A stretch of DNA of 64,000 nucleotides, taken from positions 1 through 64,000 of the forward strand of contig WGMM01000002.1 of NCBI GenBank assembly GCA_016125085.1. Reading direction: 5' to 3'. Of this stretch, positions 55,335-62,569 are shown piece by piece; within the stretch, counting starts at the first letter, position 1, and each line of letters opens with the position of its first letter. The notes under the pieces were generated by a model. The model did not search any database. It worked only from the letters and a program-made list of their open reading frames with translations, and was not told the DNA's origin. The translations under genes and the position numbers were made by a program. This stretch comes from a bacterium. GTDB lineage: Bacteria > Planctomycetota > Planctomycetia > Isosphaerales > Isosphaeraceae.

Positions 55335-55886
55335 ATGCGTCGGACCCGAGGCCGTGAAGTCGCCCTGCAAACCCTTTATCAAAAAGAACTTAACCCAGGC
55401 GTCGGTGCACGCTGGATCAACACCTTCGTCCGGCGCAGGCTGAAGAACACGCCCCAATTGCTGGACTTCACCAAGTCGCTCATTGCCGGCGTCGAGGAAC
55501 ACAAGTCGGAACTCGACCAGCGCATCCAGGCCATTTCGGAAAACTGGCGGCTGGACCGCATGCCGCCTCTGGACCGTAATATCCTTCGGCTCGGGCTTTA
55601 CGAAATTCAGTTCGGCGGTGAGGAAACGCCTCCCCCTGTCGCTCTGGATGAAGCCGTCGAACTGGCCAAAAGATATGGCACCGATCAATCGGGCAAGTTC
55701 GTCAACGGGCTGCTCGACCAGTTCCTGCCCGGCAAGCCCGGGGCACTCCTGAAGTTCGACAATAATCCGGAACCTGCCGCCGATTCCGTGGTATCTTCGG
55801 ATACGAGCCCTGAACCGCCCGCGGAAACTTCGACCGGCGAGGCGGATTCAAGCACATCCGCCGCCACAGGCGAAACCGGCGAGTGA
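55335..55886 (+). CDS. nusB: transcription antitermination factor NusB
   Basis: A 183-residue NusB. MRRTRGREVALQTLYQ is the N-terminal helix, and LIAGVEEHKSELDQRI and WRLDRMPPLDRNILRLGLYEI are the RNA/NusE-binding core. ALDEAVELAKRYG...GKFVNGLLD is the family hallmark at the C-terminal helix pair. It binds boxA with NusE during rRNA transcription. After LLDQFL there is an unusual tail of about 45 residues, acidic and Ser/Thr/Pro-rich, that most NusB proteins lack. ATG 55335 starts exactly at the family N-terminus; the in-frame extension to 55260 is unsupported. ftsY begins 60 bp downstream. Confidence 0.95.
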   Translation: MRRTRGREVALQTLYQKELNPGVGARWINTFVRRRLKNTPQLLDFTKSLIAGVEEHKSELDQRIQAISENWRLDRMPPLDRNILRLGLYEIQFGGEETPPPVALDEAVELAKRYGTDQSGKFVNGLLDQFLPGKPGALLKFDNNPEPAADSVVSSDTSPEPPAETSTGEADSSTSAATGETGE

Positions 55887-55945
55887 GTCGCTTCTGGCTA
55901 TAAGCCGAACGATTCGAACACGTTGCAAGTATCGGAATCGATCCC

Positions 55946-56863
55946 ATGTCTTCCTGGTGGTCAAGAATCAAATCCGGCCTCGCTCGGACGGCGCGGCTCT
56001 TCGATGTCCGTAACTGGTTCGGCAAAAAGGTCGATCAGGATCTGCTGGACGATCTGGAAGCACGGCTGATCCAGGCCGATGTCGGCGTCAAGGCCACTGC
56101 CCGCATCCTCGACGAAGTCCGCGCGGAATTCGCCGGCAAGACGGCTGACGACTCGCTCGTCGACTTCCTCAAGGCCCGGCTGGTCGTGCTGCTGGAAACC
56201 GACGAAGCCGGCAAAGCCGCCCCCACGGCCACGAAGCCCGAACCTGATTCACCACTGGTGATCCTTGTCGCGGGCATCAACGGGGCGGGCAAGACGACGT
56301 CGATCGCGAAACTTTCGAAACGGTTCGTCGGCGAGGGGAAATCGGTCGTCCTGGCCGCATGCGACACGTTCCGCGCCGCCGCCGCTGACCAGCTCGGCAT
56401 CTGGGCCGAGCGGATCGGGGCCGATCTTGTGCGCGGCAACGAAGGGGCCGACCCGGCCAGTGTCGCACACGACGCCTGCCAGCGGGCGATTTCGCGCAAG
56501 GCCGACGTCCTGATCGTCGACACCGCTGGTCGCCTGCATACGCAGGAACACCTCATGCGCGAGATCGAAAAGATACGTAACGTCATCGCCCGCAAGATTC
56601 CCGGCGCTCCCCACGAGTGCCTGCTGGTGCTCGACGGCACGATCGGTCAGAATGCCTTGAAGCAGGCGGAAGTGTTCACCAAAACCTTGACCTGCACCGG
56701 CGTCATTCTTACCAAACTCGACGGCACGGCCAAAGGCGGCATCGTGATCCCGATCCGCCGCCAGCTCGGCCTGCCGGTCAAATATGTCGGAATGGGAGAA
56801 GGTGTCGACGACTTTTATCCGTTCGACTCCAAAGAGTTCGTCGAGGCGATGATCGGATCCTGA
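55946..56863 (+). CDS. ftsY: signal recognition particle receptor FtsY
   Basis: A 305-residue SRP GTPase that docks ribosome-SRP complexes at the inner membrane. The N domain spans about 30-95. G1 is GINGAGKTT (110-118), followed by [11 protein letters not shown], the G3 region DTAGR, and the G4/closing loop [10 protein letters not shown]. The N-terminal A domain is very short: [19 protein letters not shown] is a basic amphipathic helix suited to membrane attachment, without the long acidic region of E. coli FtsY. The protein ends shortly after the G domain, as expected. Confidence 0.95.
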   Translation: MSSWWSRIKSGLARTARLFDVRNWFGKKVDQDLLDDLEARLIQADVGVKATARILDEVRAEFAGKTADDSLVDFLKARLVVLLETDEAGKAAPTATKPEPDSPLVILVAGINGAGKTTSIAKLSKRFVGEGKSVVLAACDTFRAAAADQLGIWAERIGADLVRGNEGADPASVAHDACQRAISRKADVLIVDTAGRLHTQEHLMREIEKIRNVIARKIPGAPHECLLVLDGTIGQNALKQAEVFTKTLTCTGVILTKLDGTAKGGIVIPIRRQLGLPVKYVGMGEGVDDFYPFDSKEFVEAMIGS

Positions 56864-56904
56864 AATTCCGGCAGCATAGGGTCTTGCATGAGGAGACGCC
56901 ATCG

Positions 56905-58128
56905 ATGCCCCTGTCTCTGGCGGACTCCGGTCATGCGGCTCCCGATCGATCACCTTCGTCCGGCATTCCGAACTTTCCGATCCGGCCTCTCCTGACCGCT
57001 TGCGCTTTCGCAACCCTCTGGCACATCCTGCTGCTTGCCTTCGGCAGCCGTGACTTCGAACCCCAGAAAACGGTCGACAAGCCGAGAAAACCGCAGGAAG
57101 TCGCGGCACGAATCGTTCAGGAAGAAACCAGCACATCCATACAAGCATGGTATCACTGGGATGCTCTCTGGTTCGTCCACTTGAGCCGATCCGGATATGT
57201 GCTCGAAACGGATCACGATGGCCGGATCGAACAATCCAATATCGCATTCACTCCGGGCCTCGCGGTCGTAGCGGCTGCTTCCGACCGATTCCTGCCTGAT
57301 CCCTGGCGATTCCTGCTCGTATTCAACGCGTTCGCCGCCTTCCTCGCATCGCTGGCTTTAGGCGCGATCTCCTGGCGTCTGAACCGGTCGAAGGCCGCCA
57401 TGGTCTGGGCCATCGTCGCCTTCAATGTCTGGCCCTGGCGGTTCTTCCTTGTCGCGCCTTACCAGGAAGCCGCTGGGTCGGCTCTTGCATTCTGGGCGAT
57501 TTATGCGGCGATCTCCGGCTACGTCCTTCCAGGCTTCGTTTTCTCTCTTGTGTCGTCAGCTTTTCGGCTCAACGCCATCGGCCTGTTCGGCGGGTTCCTT
57601 GCGGGCAGCCTGGTGGAATTCCTGCGAAATCGCGAGCGATCGATGCAGTTGCGGAATATGATCGTCGGATCCGGGGCCCTCATCGGCTGGGGACTTCTAC
57701 TGGCCTATTTTCAGTATCGATTCGGCGATGCCGGCCTGGGCGTGAAGATCCAGTCCACCTGGGGCCGCCAGCCACCCCACCTGACGGGCATCGTCGAAAG
57801 TCTCGCCGGGCCTCTGATGCATCCGATGACGGGCACCGAATGGCTGGACTGGGCCGCCGCCTGGACCGTTCTCGCCGCAATCCCCGTCGTTTACCGAAAC
57901 TATGGCACGGCATGGGCTACGAGCCTGGCGGGGCTGACATTCCAGGCGATGTCCACCGGCCGTGTTCTGAGCTTCGGGCGATTCGCACTTCTGGCCTGTC
58001 CGTTTTTCATAGTCGCCGGGACGCTTGCCACAAAGCGGCCAACATTGGCGAAAGCCGTTTGTTCACTGAGCCTTGTGGCACAGATAGGCCTTGCCTGGCG
58101 TTATGGTCACGACTTGTTCGCCGGCTGA
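56905..58128 (+). CDS. multi-pass membrane protein, PIG-V-like GT-C candidate
   Basis: About 407 residues with some nine hydrophobic segments. WDALWFVHLSRSGY (85-98), in the first external loop, matches the Trp-Asp...His/Arg...Gly-Tyr pattern (WDxxxYxxIAxxGY) of PIG-V-type mannosyltransferases and related bacterial GT-C enzymes, where the Asp is catalytic. Later, FNVWPWRFFLVAPYQEAAG fits the PIG-V second motif (PxxxFxxxPYSE). It probably transfers a hexose from a polyprenyl-phosphate donor on the outside of the membrane (inference). AGGAG lies 9 nt before ATG 56905. It follows ftsY by 41 bp. Confidence 0.7.
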   Translation: MPLSLADSGHAAPDRSPSSGIPNFPIRPLLTACAFATLWHILLLAFGSRDFEPQKTVDKPRKPQEVAARIVQEETSTSIQAWYHWDALWFVHLSRSGYVLETDHDGRIEQSNIAFTPGLAVVAAASDRFLPDPWRFLLVFNAFAAFLASLALGAISWRLNRSKAAMVWAIVAFNVWPWRFFLVAPYQEAAGSALAFWAIYAAISGYVLPGFVFSLVSSAFRLNAIGLFGGFLAGSLVEFLRNRERSMQLRNMIVGSGALIGWGLLLAYFQYRFGDAGLGVKIQSTWGRQPPHLTGIVESLAGPLMHPMTGTEWLDWAAAWTVLAAIPVVYRNYGTAWATSLAGLTFQAMSTGRVLSFGRFALLACPFFIVAGTLATKRPTLAKAVCSLSLVAQIGLAWRYGHDLFAG

Positions 58129-58303
58129 ATTCAGGAGCACGGTCAGCAGCGTCAAAATTGTTGAATCTTTTGCGTCCAGACATTTTTTTGGTTTGACGAT
58201 CTCTTGTCGATAACCGAAGATAAGATCATTCTACCGACGGCATCGGACTGCCGTTCCCGCCTTGCAGATCGTTCGGACTCGCCCCGGAACCGGAACTCTC
58301 CTC

Positions 58304-59689
58304 ATGATGCGAATCGAACTTGGCCGCAGCGGCCCTTATTGCGATCGCGTGTCCCGCCGCAGCTTCCTTCAGGTCGGCATGGCGGGCATGGGCACGCTAG
58401 GTTTGCCGCAAATCCTGAAAGCCAAAGACGATTCGGCATCGCGATCCGGCAAGTCGAAGAAGGAAACTTCGGTCATCCTGATCTGGCTCGATGGCGGGCC
58501 AAGCCACCTCGATACTTACGACATGAAGCCCGATGCACCTGAGCTTTACCGGGGCATCTGGAAGCCGATTTCGACGAACGTTCCGGGCTTTGGCGTGACG
58601 GAACTGTTCCCTGAGCACGCCAAGGTCGCGGACAAGTTTTCCGTGATCCGTTCGATGCATCACGATACGGGCGACCACTTTGCGGGCGCCCACCGAATTT
58701 TGACGGCCAAGGCGATGGGCGTCAGCGGTGCGGACACGACTCAGAAGTTCCCTTCGCTGGGTTCGATCGTGACCCGGCAGATGGCCGCACGTCGGCCGGG
58801 CATTCCACCTTACGCATCCGTTCCGGTCGCCAGCAGCGTCGGCCTGGTGCCCGGCTACTTCGCAGGACACATGATCGGCATGCAGTTCGACCCGTTTCAG
58901 ACGGGTGGCGACCCCAACGCCAAAGGCTTCGCGCCGGATGGGCTTGCCATGAGCCCGGGGCTTTCGATCGACCGGCTCGAGAATCGCAAGTCACTCATGG
59001 GCCATGTCGATTCCGCCAGGCGGCAATTCGAGTCGTGGTCCAAAGCCGAGCAAGTGGACAAGTTTACGGAACAGGCTTTCGAACTTGTCACCGGTCAGGC
59101 CGCTCGTGACGCCTTCAAGCTTGACAACGAAGACCCCCGGATTCGCGATAAATACGGCCGGCACACCTGGGCCCAGAGCATGCTGCTGGCCCGGCGTCTG
59201 GTCGAAGCGGGCGTGGCCTTCGTCACCGTGCACCTGGGCGGCTGGGATCACCACTGGGACCTGAAAGCCGGTTACGACAACTACCTGCCGAAAGTCGACA
59301 AGCCGGTAGCCGCTCTGTTCGAAGACCTTGAGCAGAGAGGACTTCTGGACACGACCCTGGTGATCCTCTGCGGCGAATTCAGCCGGACGCCGAAGATGAA
59401 CGACGGCGGCAACGGCGGACCGCCCGGCAGCAAGGGAACGCCTGGCCGCGACCACTGGGGCAACGTCATGTCGGTGCTGATCGGCGGCGGCGGTGTTCAG
59501 GGCGGCCGGCTGATCGGTGCCAGCGACCGGCTGGGCATGTTCCCGCAGTCTCGGCCCGTGACACCTTCGAACCTGCACGCGACGGTCTATCAAGTCCTGG
59601 GTATCGACCCGAACATCGAACTGACCGACCCGGAAGGCCGGCCGATGACGGTTCTGGACGACCCGACACCGATCGCCGAGCTGTTCTGA
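58304..59689 (+). CDS. DUF1501 exported protein (second copy)
   Basis: A 461-residue DUF1501 protein. VSRRSFLQVGMAGMGTLGLP is a Tat-type leader, LIWLDGGPSHLDTYDMKP the first metal segment, IRSMHHDTGDHFAGAHRIL the His cluster, TVHLGGWDHHWD the third, and LVILCGEFSRTPKMN with GRDHWGNVM the family end. It shares only the family motifs with the copy at 35.2-36.6 kb, so it is not a recent duplicate. It stands alone here, without the usual DUF1549/DUF1553 partner. ATG 58304 directly precedes another ATG at 58307. Confidence 0.9.
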   Translation: MMRIELGRSGPYCDRVSRRSFLQVGMAGMGTLGLPQILKAKDDSASRSGKSKKETSVILIWLDGGPSHLDTYDMKPDAPELYRGIWKPISTNVPGFGVTELFPEHAKVADKFSVIRSMHHDTGDHFAGAHRILTAKAMGVSGADTTQKFPSLGSIVTRQMAARRPGIPPYASVPVASSVGLVPGYFAGHMIGMQFDPFQTGGDPNAKGFAPDGLAMSPGLSIDRLENRKSLMGHVDSARRQFESWSKAEQVDKFTEQAFELVTGQAARDAFKLDNEDPRIRDKYGRHTWAQSMLLARRLVEAGVAFVTVHLGGWDHHWDLKAGYDNYLPKVDKPVAALFEDLEQRGLLDTTLVILCGEFSRTPKMNDGGNGGPPGSKGTPGRDHWGNVMSVLIGGGGVQGGRLIGASDRLGMFPQSRPVTPSNLHATVYQVLGIDPNIELTDPEGRPMTVLDDPTPIAELF

Positions 59690-59723
59690 TAACACAATTC
59701 GGAAGGGCTGGCCGGTAAACGGG

Positions 59724-60110
59724 TCAGCCCATCCAGGCCTTCAGCCATTCGACCAGCCGGCCCGAAAATGAGCTATTCGGCAGAGCGTGATCGAAGCCAG
59801 CAGCTTGTGCGGCTGCAAAACGTCGCGTATCGACATGGGAGCCGAATCCGGCGAGCACGATCGGCCGGGGTGCGGTATCTCTCAGGCCAGTCCACTGATC
59901 CGCATTCTCCGGATCGAGCAGTTTCATGTCGACGATCACGGCCTTCACGCCGGGGCTCGAAGCCAGCACTGCCGGCAACTGCGAAGGCCCCAGGCACACC
60001 TTCATCGCTAGGCCCTGCGCCCTTGCCGTGGCCGTGACCGATGCCGTAAAGAACAGGTCCTTACAGACAAGAATTCCCGTAACCTCAGGCTCGCTCATAT
60101 CTTGGGGCAT
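59724..60110 (-). CDS. stand-alone receiver-like (REC pseudo-receiver) protein
   Basis: A 128-residue protein with the alternating beta/alpha pattern of a response-regulator receiver domain and no output domain. VKAVIVDMKLLDPEN contains an Asp where the phosphoacceptor would be, and PIVLAGFGSHVDTRRFAAAQAAGFDHAL matches the beta4-alpha4-beta5 region. The paired acidic residues after beta1 (here GILVCKDLFF) and the usual Lys on beta5 are not evident. It may therefore be a phosphorylation-independent pseudo-receiver. ATG 60110 or 60098 could be the start. The upstream HAD gene ends 23 bp away on the same strand. Confidence 0.6.
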   Translation of the reverse strand: MPQDMSEPEVTGILVCKDLFFTASVTATARAQGLAMKVCLGPSQLPAVLASSPGVKAVIVDMKLLDPENADQWTGLRDTAPRPIVLAGFGSHVDTRRFAAAQAAGFDHALPNSSFSGRLVEWLKAWMG

Positions 60111-60132
60111 CTCAGGCAGGATTGCGCAGTGA

Positions 60133-60825
60133 TCAGGCTTTGGAAGCGGCGGAACGTTCGATGACCCAGTCGGCGAAAGCTTCCAGGTCAGGAACGACGG
60201 CCGAGGGGCTCGCCTCAAGCAACTTTTCGACCGGGTAGGAGTTAGGGATTCCCACCACGTGAAAACCAGCGGCCTTTGCGGCCTGGATGCCGGCGAGGCT
60301 GTCTTCGACCGCCGTCACCTGCTCCGCCCCAAGATCGGGGATCGTCTCCCGAATCAGTTGCAGGGCTTTGAGATACCCTTCCGGGTCAGGTTTGCAGGCG
60401 GCGGTATCTTCCGCGGCGACGATTCCGAGAAACTTGTCGGCGATGCCTGAGATCTCGAGCCCGAGACGGACTTCGGCCCTGAGGGCTCCCGAGCAAACCG
60501 CCAGAGCGAGTCCCGCTGCGGAAAGTCGATCGACGCAGGAAACGAGCCCTGGGAAGAATTTGAGCGAATCGCGAGCGGTTTCCAGGTAGCGTACGGCCTT
60601 GCGATCGATGAGAGTTTGAAGGAGACTTTCGTCGCAAGGCTTGTCGTGGTCGGACATCGCGACGGAGAAGCAGCCCCGGTCGTCGTAACCGAGGTATCGG
60701 TCGGCGTAGAGCTTTTCGGTCAGAACGATGCCCTGGGTGGCCAGTTGTTCGGCGAAGAGCAGGAAGTGGAGATGCTCGTCATCAACGATCAATCCGTTGA
60801 AGTCGAAAACCACGGCGCGAATCAA
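60133..60825 (-). CDS. HAD-superfamily hydrolase (beta-phosphoglucomutase-like)
   Basis: A 230-residue HAD hydrolase of subfamily IA. Motif I is FDFNGLIVDDE (D8, N10), motif II AVCSGALR, motif III near ACKPDPEGY, and motif IV TAVEDSLAGIQAAKAAG. A helical C1 cap lies at about 15-85. The second Asp of the usual DxD motif is replaced by Asn, which would weaken acid/base catalysis. The same DFNG form occurs in other planctomycete members, so it may be a real sub-group. It probably acts on a sugar phosphate in the cytoplasm. ATG 60825. Confidence 0.85.
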   Translation of the reverse strand: MIRAVVFDFNGLIVDDEHLHFLLFAEQLATQGIVLTEKLYADRYLGYDDRGCFSVAMSDHDKPCDESLLQTLIDRKAVRYLETARDSLKFFPGLVSCVDRLSAAGLALAVCSGALRAEVRLGLEISGIADKFLGIVAAEDTAACKPDPEGYLKALQLIRETIPDLGAEQVTAVEDSLAGIQAAKAAGFHVVGIPNSYPVEKLLEASPSAVVPDLEAFADWVIERSAASKA

Positions 60826-60918
60826 GGGAGGTATTCTCCACGGGCAAGCTGAAGCGAAAAAGGGCCCGCGCCACCTGGAGAGGAGGCGACGGAGCCCGGA
60901 TTCGGAGAGAAGTCCTGG

Positions 60919-61266
60919 TCAGATGGCTTCGGAGCCGCGTTCGCCAGTCCGGATGCGGATGCAGTCTTCCAGCGGCAGGACGAAGATCTTGCCGTCGCCG
61001 ATGCGGCCGTCGGGCAGCGTGCGGCCGGCTTCGATGATCGCGGCGATCGTCGGCTCGACGAAATCGTCGTTCACGGCAATCTGCAGTTCGATCTTGCGGA
61101 GCAGGTTCACCGTGGTTTCGGTTCCACGATAGACTTCCGTATAACCCTTCTGACGCCCGAAACCCTGAACTTCGGTCACCGTCAGACGGAAGACTTCCAC
61201 TTTGGACAGAGATTCTTTCACAGCTTCCAGCTTGCTCGGCTGGATAATCGCAATGATCAGCTTCAT
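60919..61266 (-). CDS. glnB: nitrogen regulatory protein PII with altered T-loop
   Basis: A 115-residue trimeric PII signal protein. TVTEVQGFGRQKGYTEVYRG is the conserved approach to the T-loop, with Gln39 present. Lys58 (LLRKIEL) and GRIGDGKIFV...IRIRTGE, which bind ATP and 2-oxoglutarate, are also present. Position 51, the uridylylated Tyr of enterobacterial GlnB (RGAEY), is Thr here (RGTET), although Tyr46 remains. There is also a 3-residue insertion before RIGDGKIF. Control by GlnD-type uridylylation at Tyr51 is therefore impossible. Neither amtB nor glnA lies beside it. The assignment to GlnB or GlnK is arbitrary. Confidence 0.9.
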   Translation of the reverse strand: MKLIIAIIQPSKLEAVKESLSKVEVFRLTVTEVQGFGRQKGYTEVYRGTETTVNLLRKIELQIAVNDDFVEPTIAAIIEAGRTLPDGRIGDGKIFVLPLEDCIRIRTGERGSEAI

Positions 61267-61498
61267 GACGAATTGGATTCCGATTGACGAACCGAAGGGT
61301 TCGAAGGTCCGACCTGGTCGCTCTTATTCTGTATGGCCATGCGTTCATGGTCCGGCGTACGTTCTCAATCGATATTGTATCGAGGCAGTCGAAACGATGC
61401 CACGTCGGAACCTTACGAATTTGCTTCGAAAATCCGTAACGATTCGGCAAAAAATTCCTCTAGCCGAGCGGCGACTTCTACGATATATTATGCGTAGT

Positions 61499-61569
61499 TC
61501 CCCGGTGGTGTAACGGTAGCACAGGAGTTTTTGGTACTCTTAGTCCAGGTTCGAATCCTGGCTGGGGAT
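61499..61569 (+). tRNA. tRNA-Gln(TTG)
   Basis: A 71-nt cloverleaf. The acceptor stem is TCCCCGG/CTGGGGA, and the anticodon stem GGAGT/ACTCT holds loop TTTTGGT, giving anticodon TTG. The T-arm is CCAGG-TTCGAAT-CCTGG. CCA is not encoded. The loop sequence and stem match bacterial tRNA-Gln. A terminator follows immediately. Confidence 0.93.
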
Positions 61570-61575
61570 TGAAAA

Positions 61576-61603
61576 GGCTCTCCGAATTTCGGAGAGCTTT
61601 TTT
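61576..61603 (+). terminator. intrinsic terminator after tRNA-Gln
   Basis: GCTCTCCGAA (61577-61586) and TTCGGAGAGC (61588-61597) form a stem (8-10 bp, small AT loop) followed by six Ts (61598-61603), starting 7 bp after the tRNA. Confidence 0.9.
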
Positions 61604-61666
61604 CGTTTCCCGACTTCTCGAATTGTCAGGGATTCCTGTCGGCCGGTTATCGTACGCGCATCGGAA

Positions 61667-62344
61667 TCAGTTCGAATAACTGACGCCGCCGCTGGCGTGC
61701 GTCACTTTGTAAACCAGCTGTTCGAGCTGAATCGACAGATCGACCGAGATCACGCTGATTTCCGGCTGAACCCGCAAGGCAACGGGGGCGAAATTGAGGA
61801 TACCCCGAATGCCGGAAGAGACAAGCTTATTGACGACATCCTGCGCGACGTCGGACGGAACCGTCAGTGCCGCGATCGACAGCCCGAGAGTTTTGACCGC
61901 TTCCGGCAGGGCGTCGATCGACTGCACTTCGTAATCCGAAACGACTGTGCCGACCTTGCGGGGATCGTTGTCGAAAACGGCCGCGATGCGAAATCCGTGT
62001 CGTTCGAATTCGCGGTAACGTATCAGAGCCCGGCCCAGATTGCCCAGACCGACCAGCGCGATCGGCCAGAGACGGTCGGTTCCGAGGGCCTTGCGAATCG
62101 CGGCCTGGAGATCGTCGATCTGGTATCCGATCCCCGGATGCCCGAATTGCCCGAAAAACGCAAGATCCTTACGGACCTGGGCGTCCCTGAGCTGGAGGAC
62201 TTCCGCGATCTGGTTGCTGGAAACTCGTGACTGGCCCGCCGCCTGAAACGCTTCGAGCTGTCTCAGGTAAAGACTCAATCGACCGACCACGGCTCGCGGG
62301 GCCAGCTTCCGATCCATGGCTTTCTTTTTTCGCTCGTTCGGCAT
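61667..62344 (-). CDS. rex: redox-sensing transcriptional repressor Rex
   Basis: A 225-residue Rex. The N-terminal winged helix has VVGRLSLYLRQLEAF and VRKDLAFFGQFGHPGIGY (57-74), where the Arg-Lys-Asp contacts DNA. The Rossmann domain opens IALVGLGNLGRALIRY (about 95-110), with the GxGxxG that reads NADH/NAD+. FDNDPRKVG and the domain-swapped C-terminal helix follow (LSIQLEQLVYKV). It represses respiratory and fermentative genes until NADH rises. ATG 62344 or 62317 could be the start; neither has a strong ribosome site. Its targets are not visible here, but the SulP-carbonic anhydrase gene lies upstream on the same strand. Confidence 0.95.
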   Translation of the reverse strand: MPNERKKKAMDRKLAPRAVVGRLSLYLRQLEAFQAAGQSRVSSNQIAEVLQLRDAQVRKDLAFFGQFGHPGIGYQIDDLQAAIRKALGTDRLWPIALVGLGNLGRALIRYREFERHGFRIAAVFDNDPRKVGTVVSDYEVQSIDALPEAVKTLGLSIAALTVPSDVAQDVVNKLVSSGIRGILNFAPVALRVQPEISVISVDLSIQLEQLVYKVTHASGGVSYSN

Positions 62345-62569
62345 ACCGTGCGAGTCCGTCGGGCCGCGATGCGAACAATCGGATCAGCCCACGGAATGAT
62401 GCGAAACGCTGCGTTCCATGGACCATCACCGACTTCGTGAATTCCTTATCAAAGTAGTCGACTCACTTCGCGGGGGTCAAGAGACAGCGCATGCGTTCGG
62501 TAGGTACGGGGCCCCTGGCGAAGACATCGTCCACTGTGTTTCGTCATTCGTCGGCAAGCATCCCGGTTA

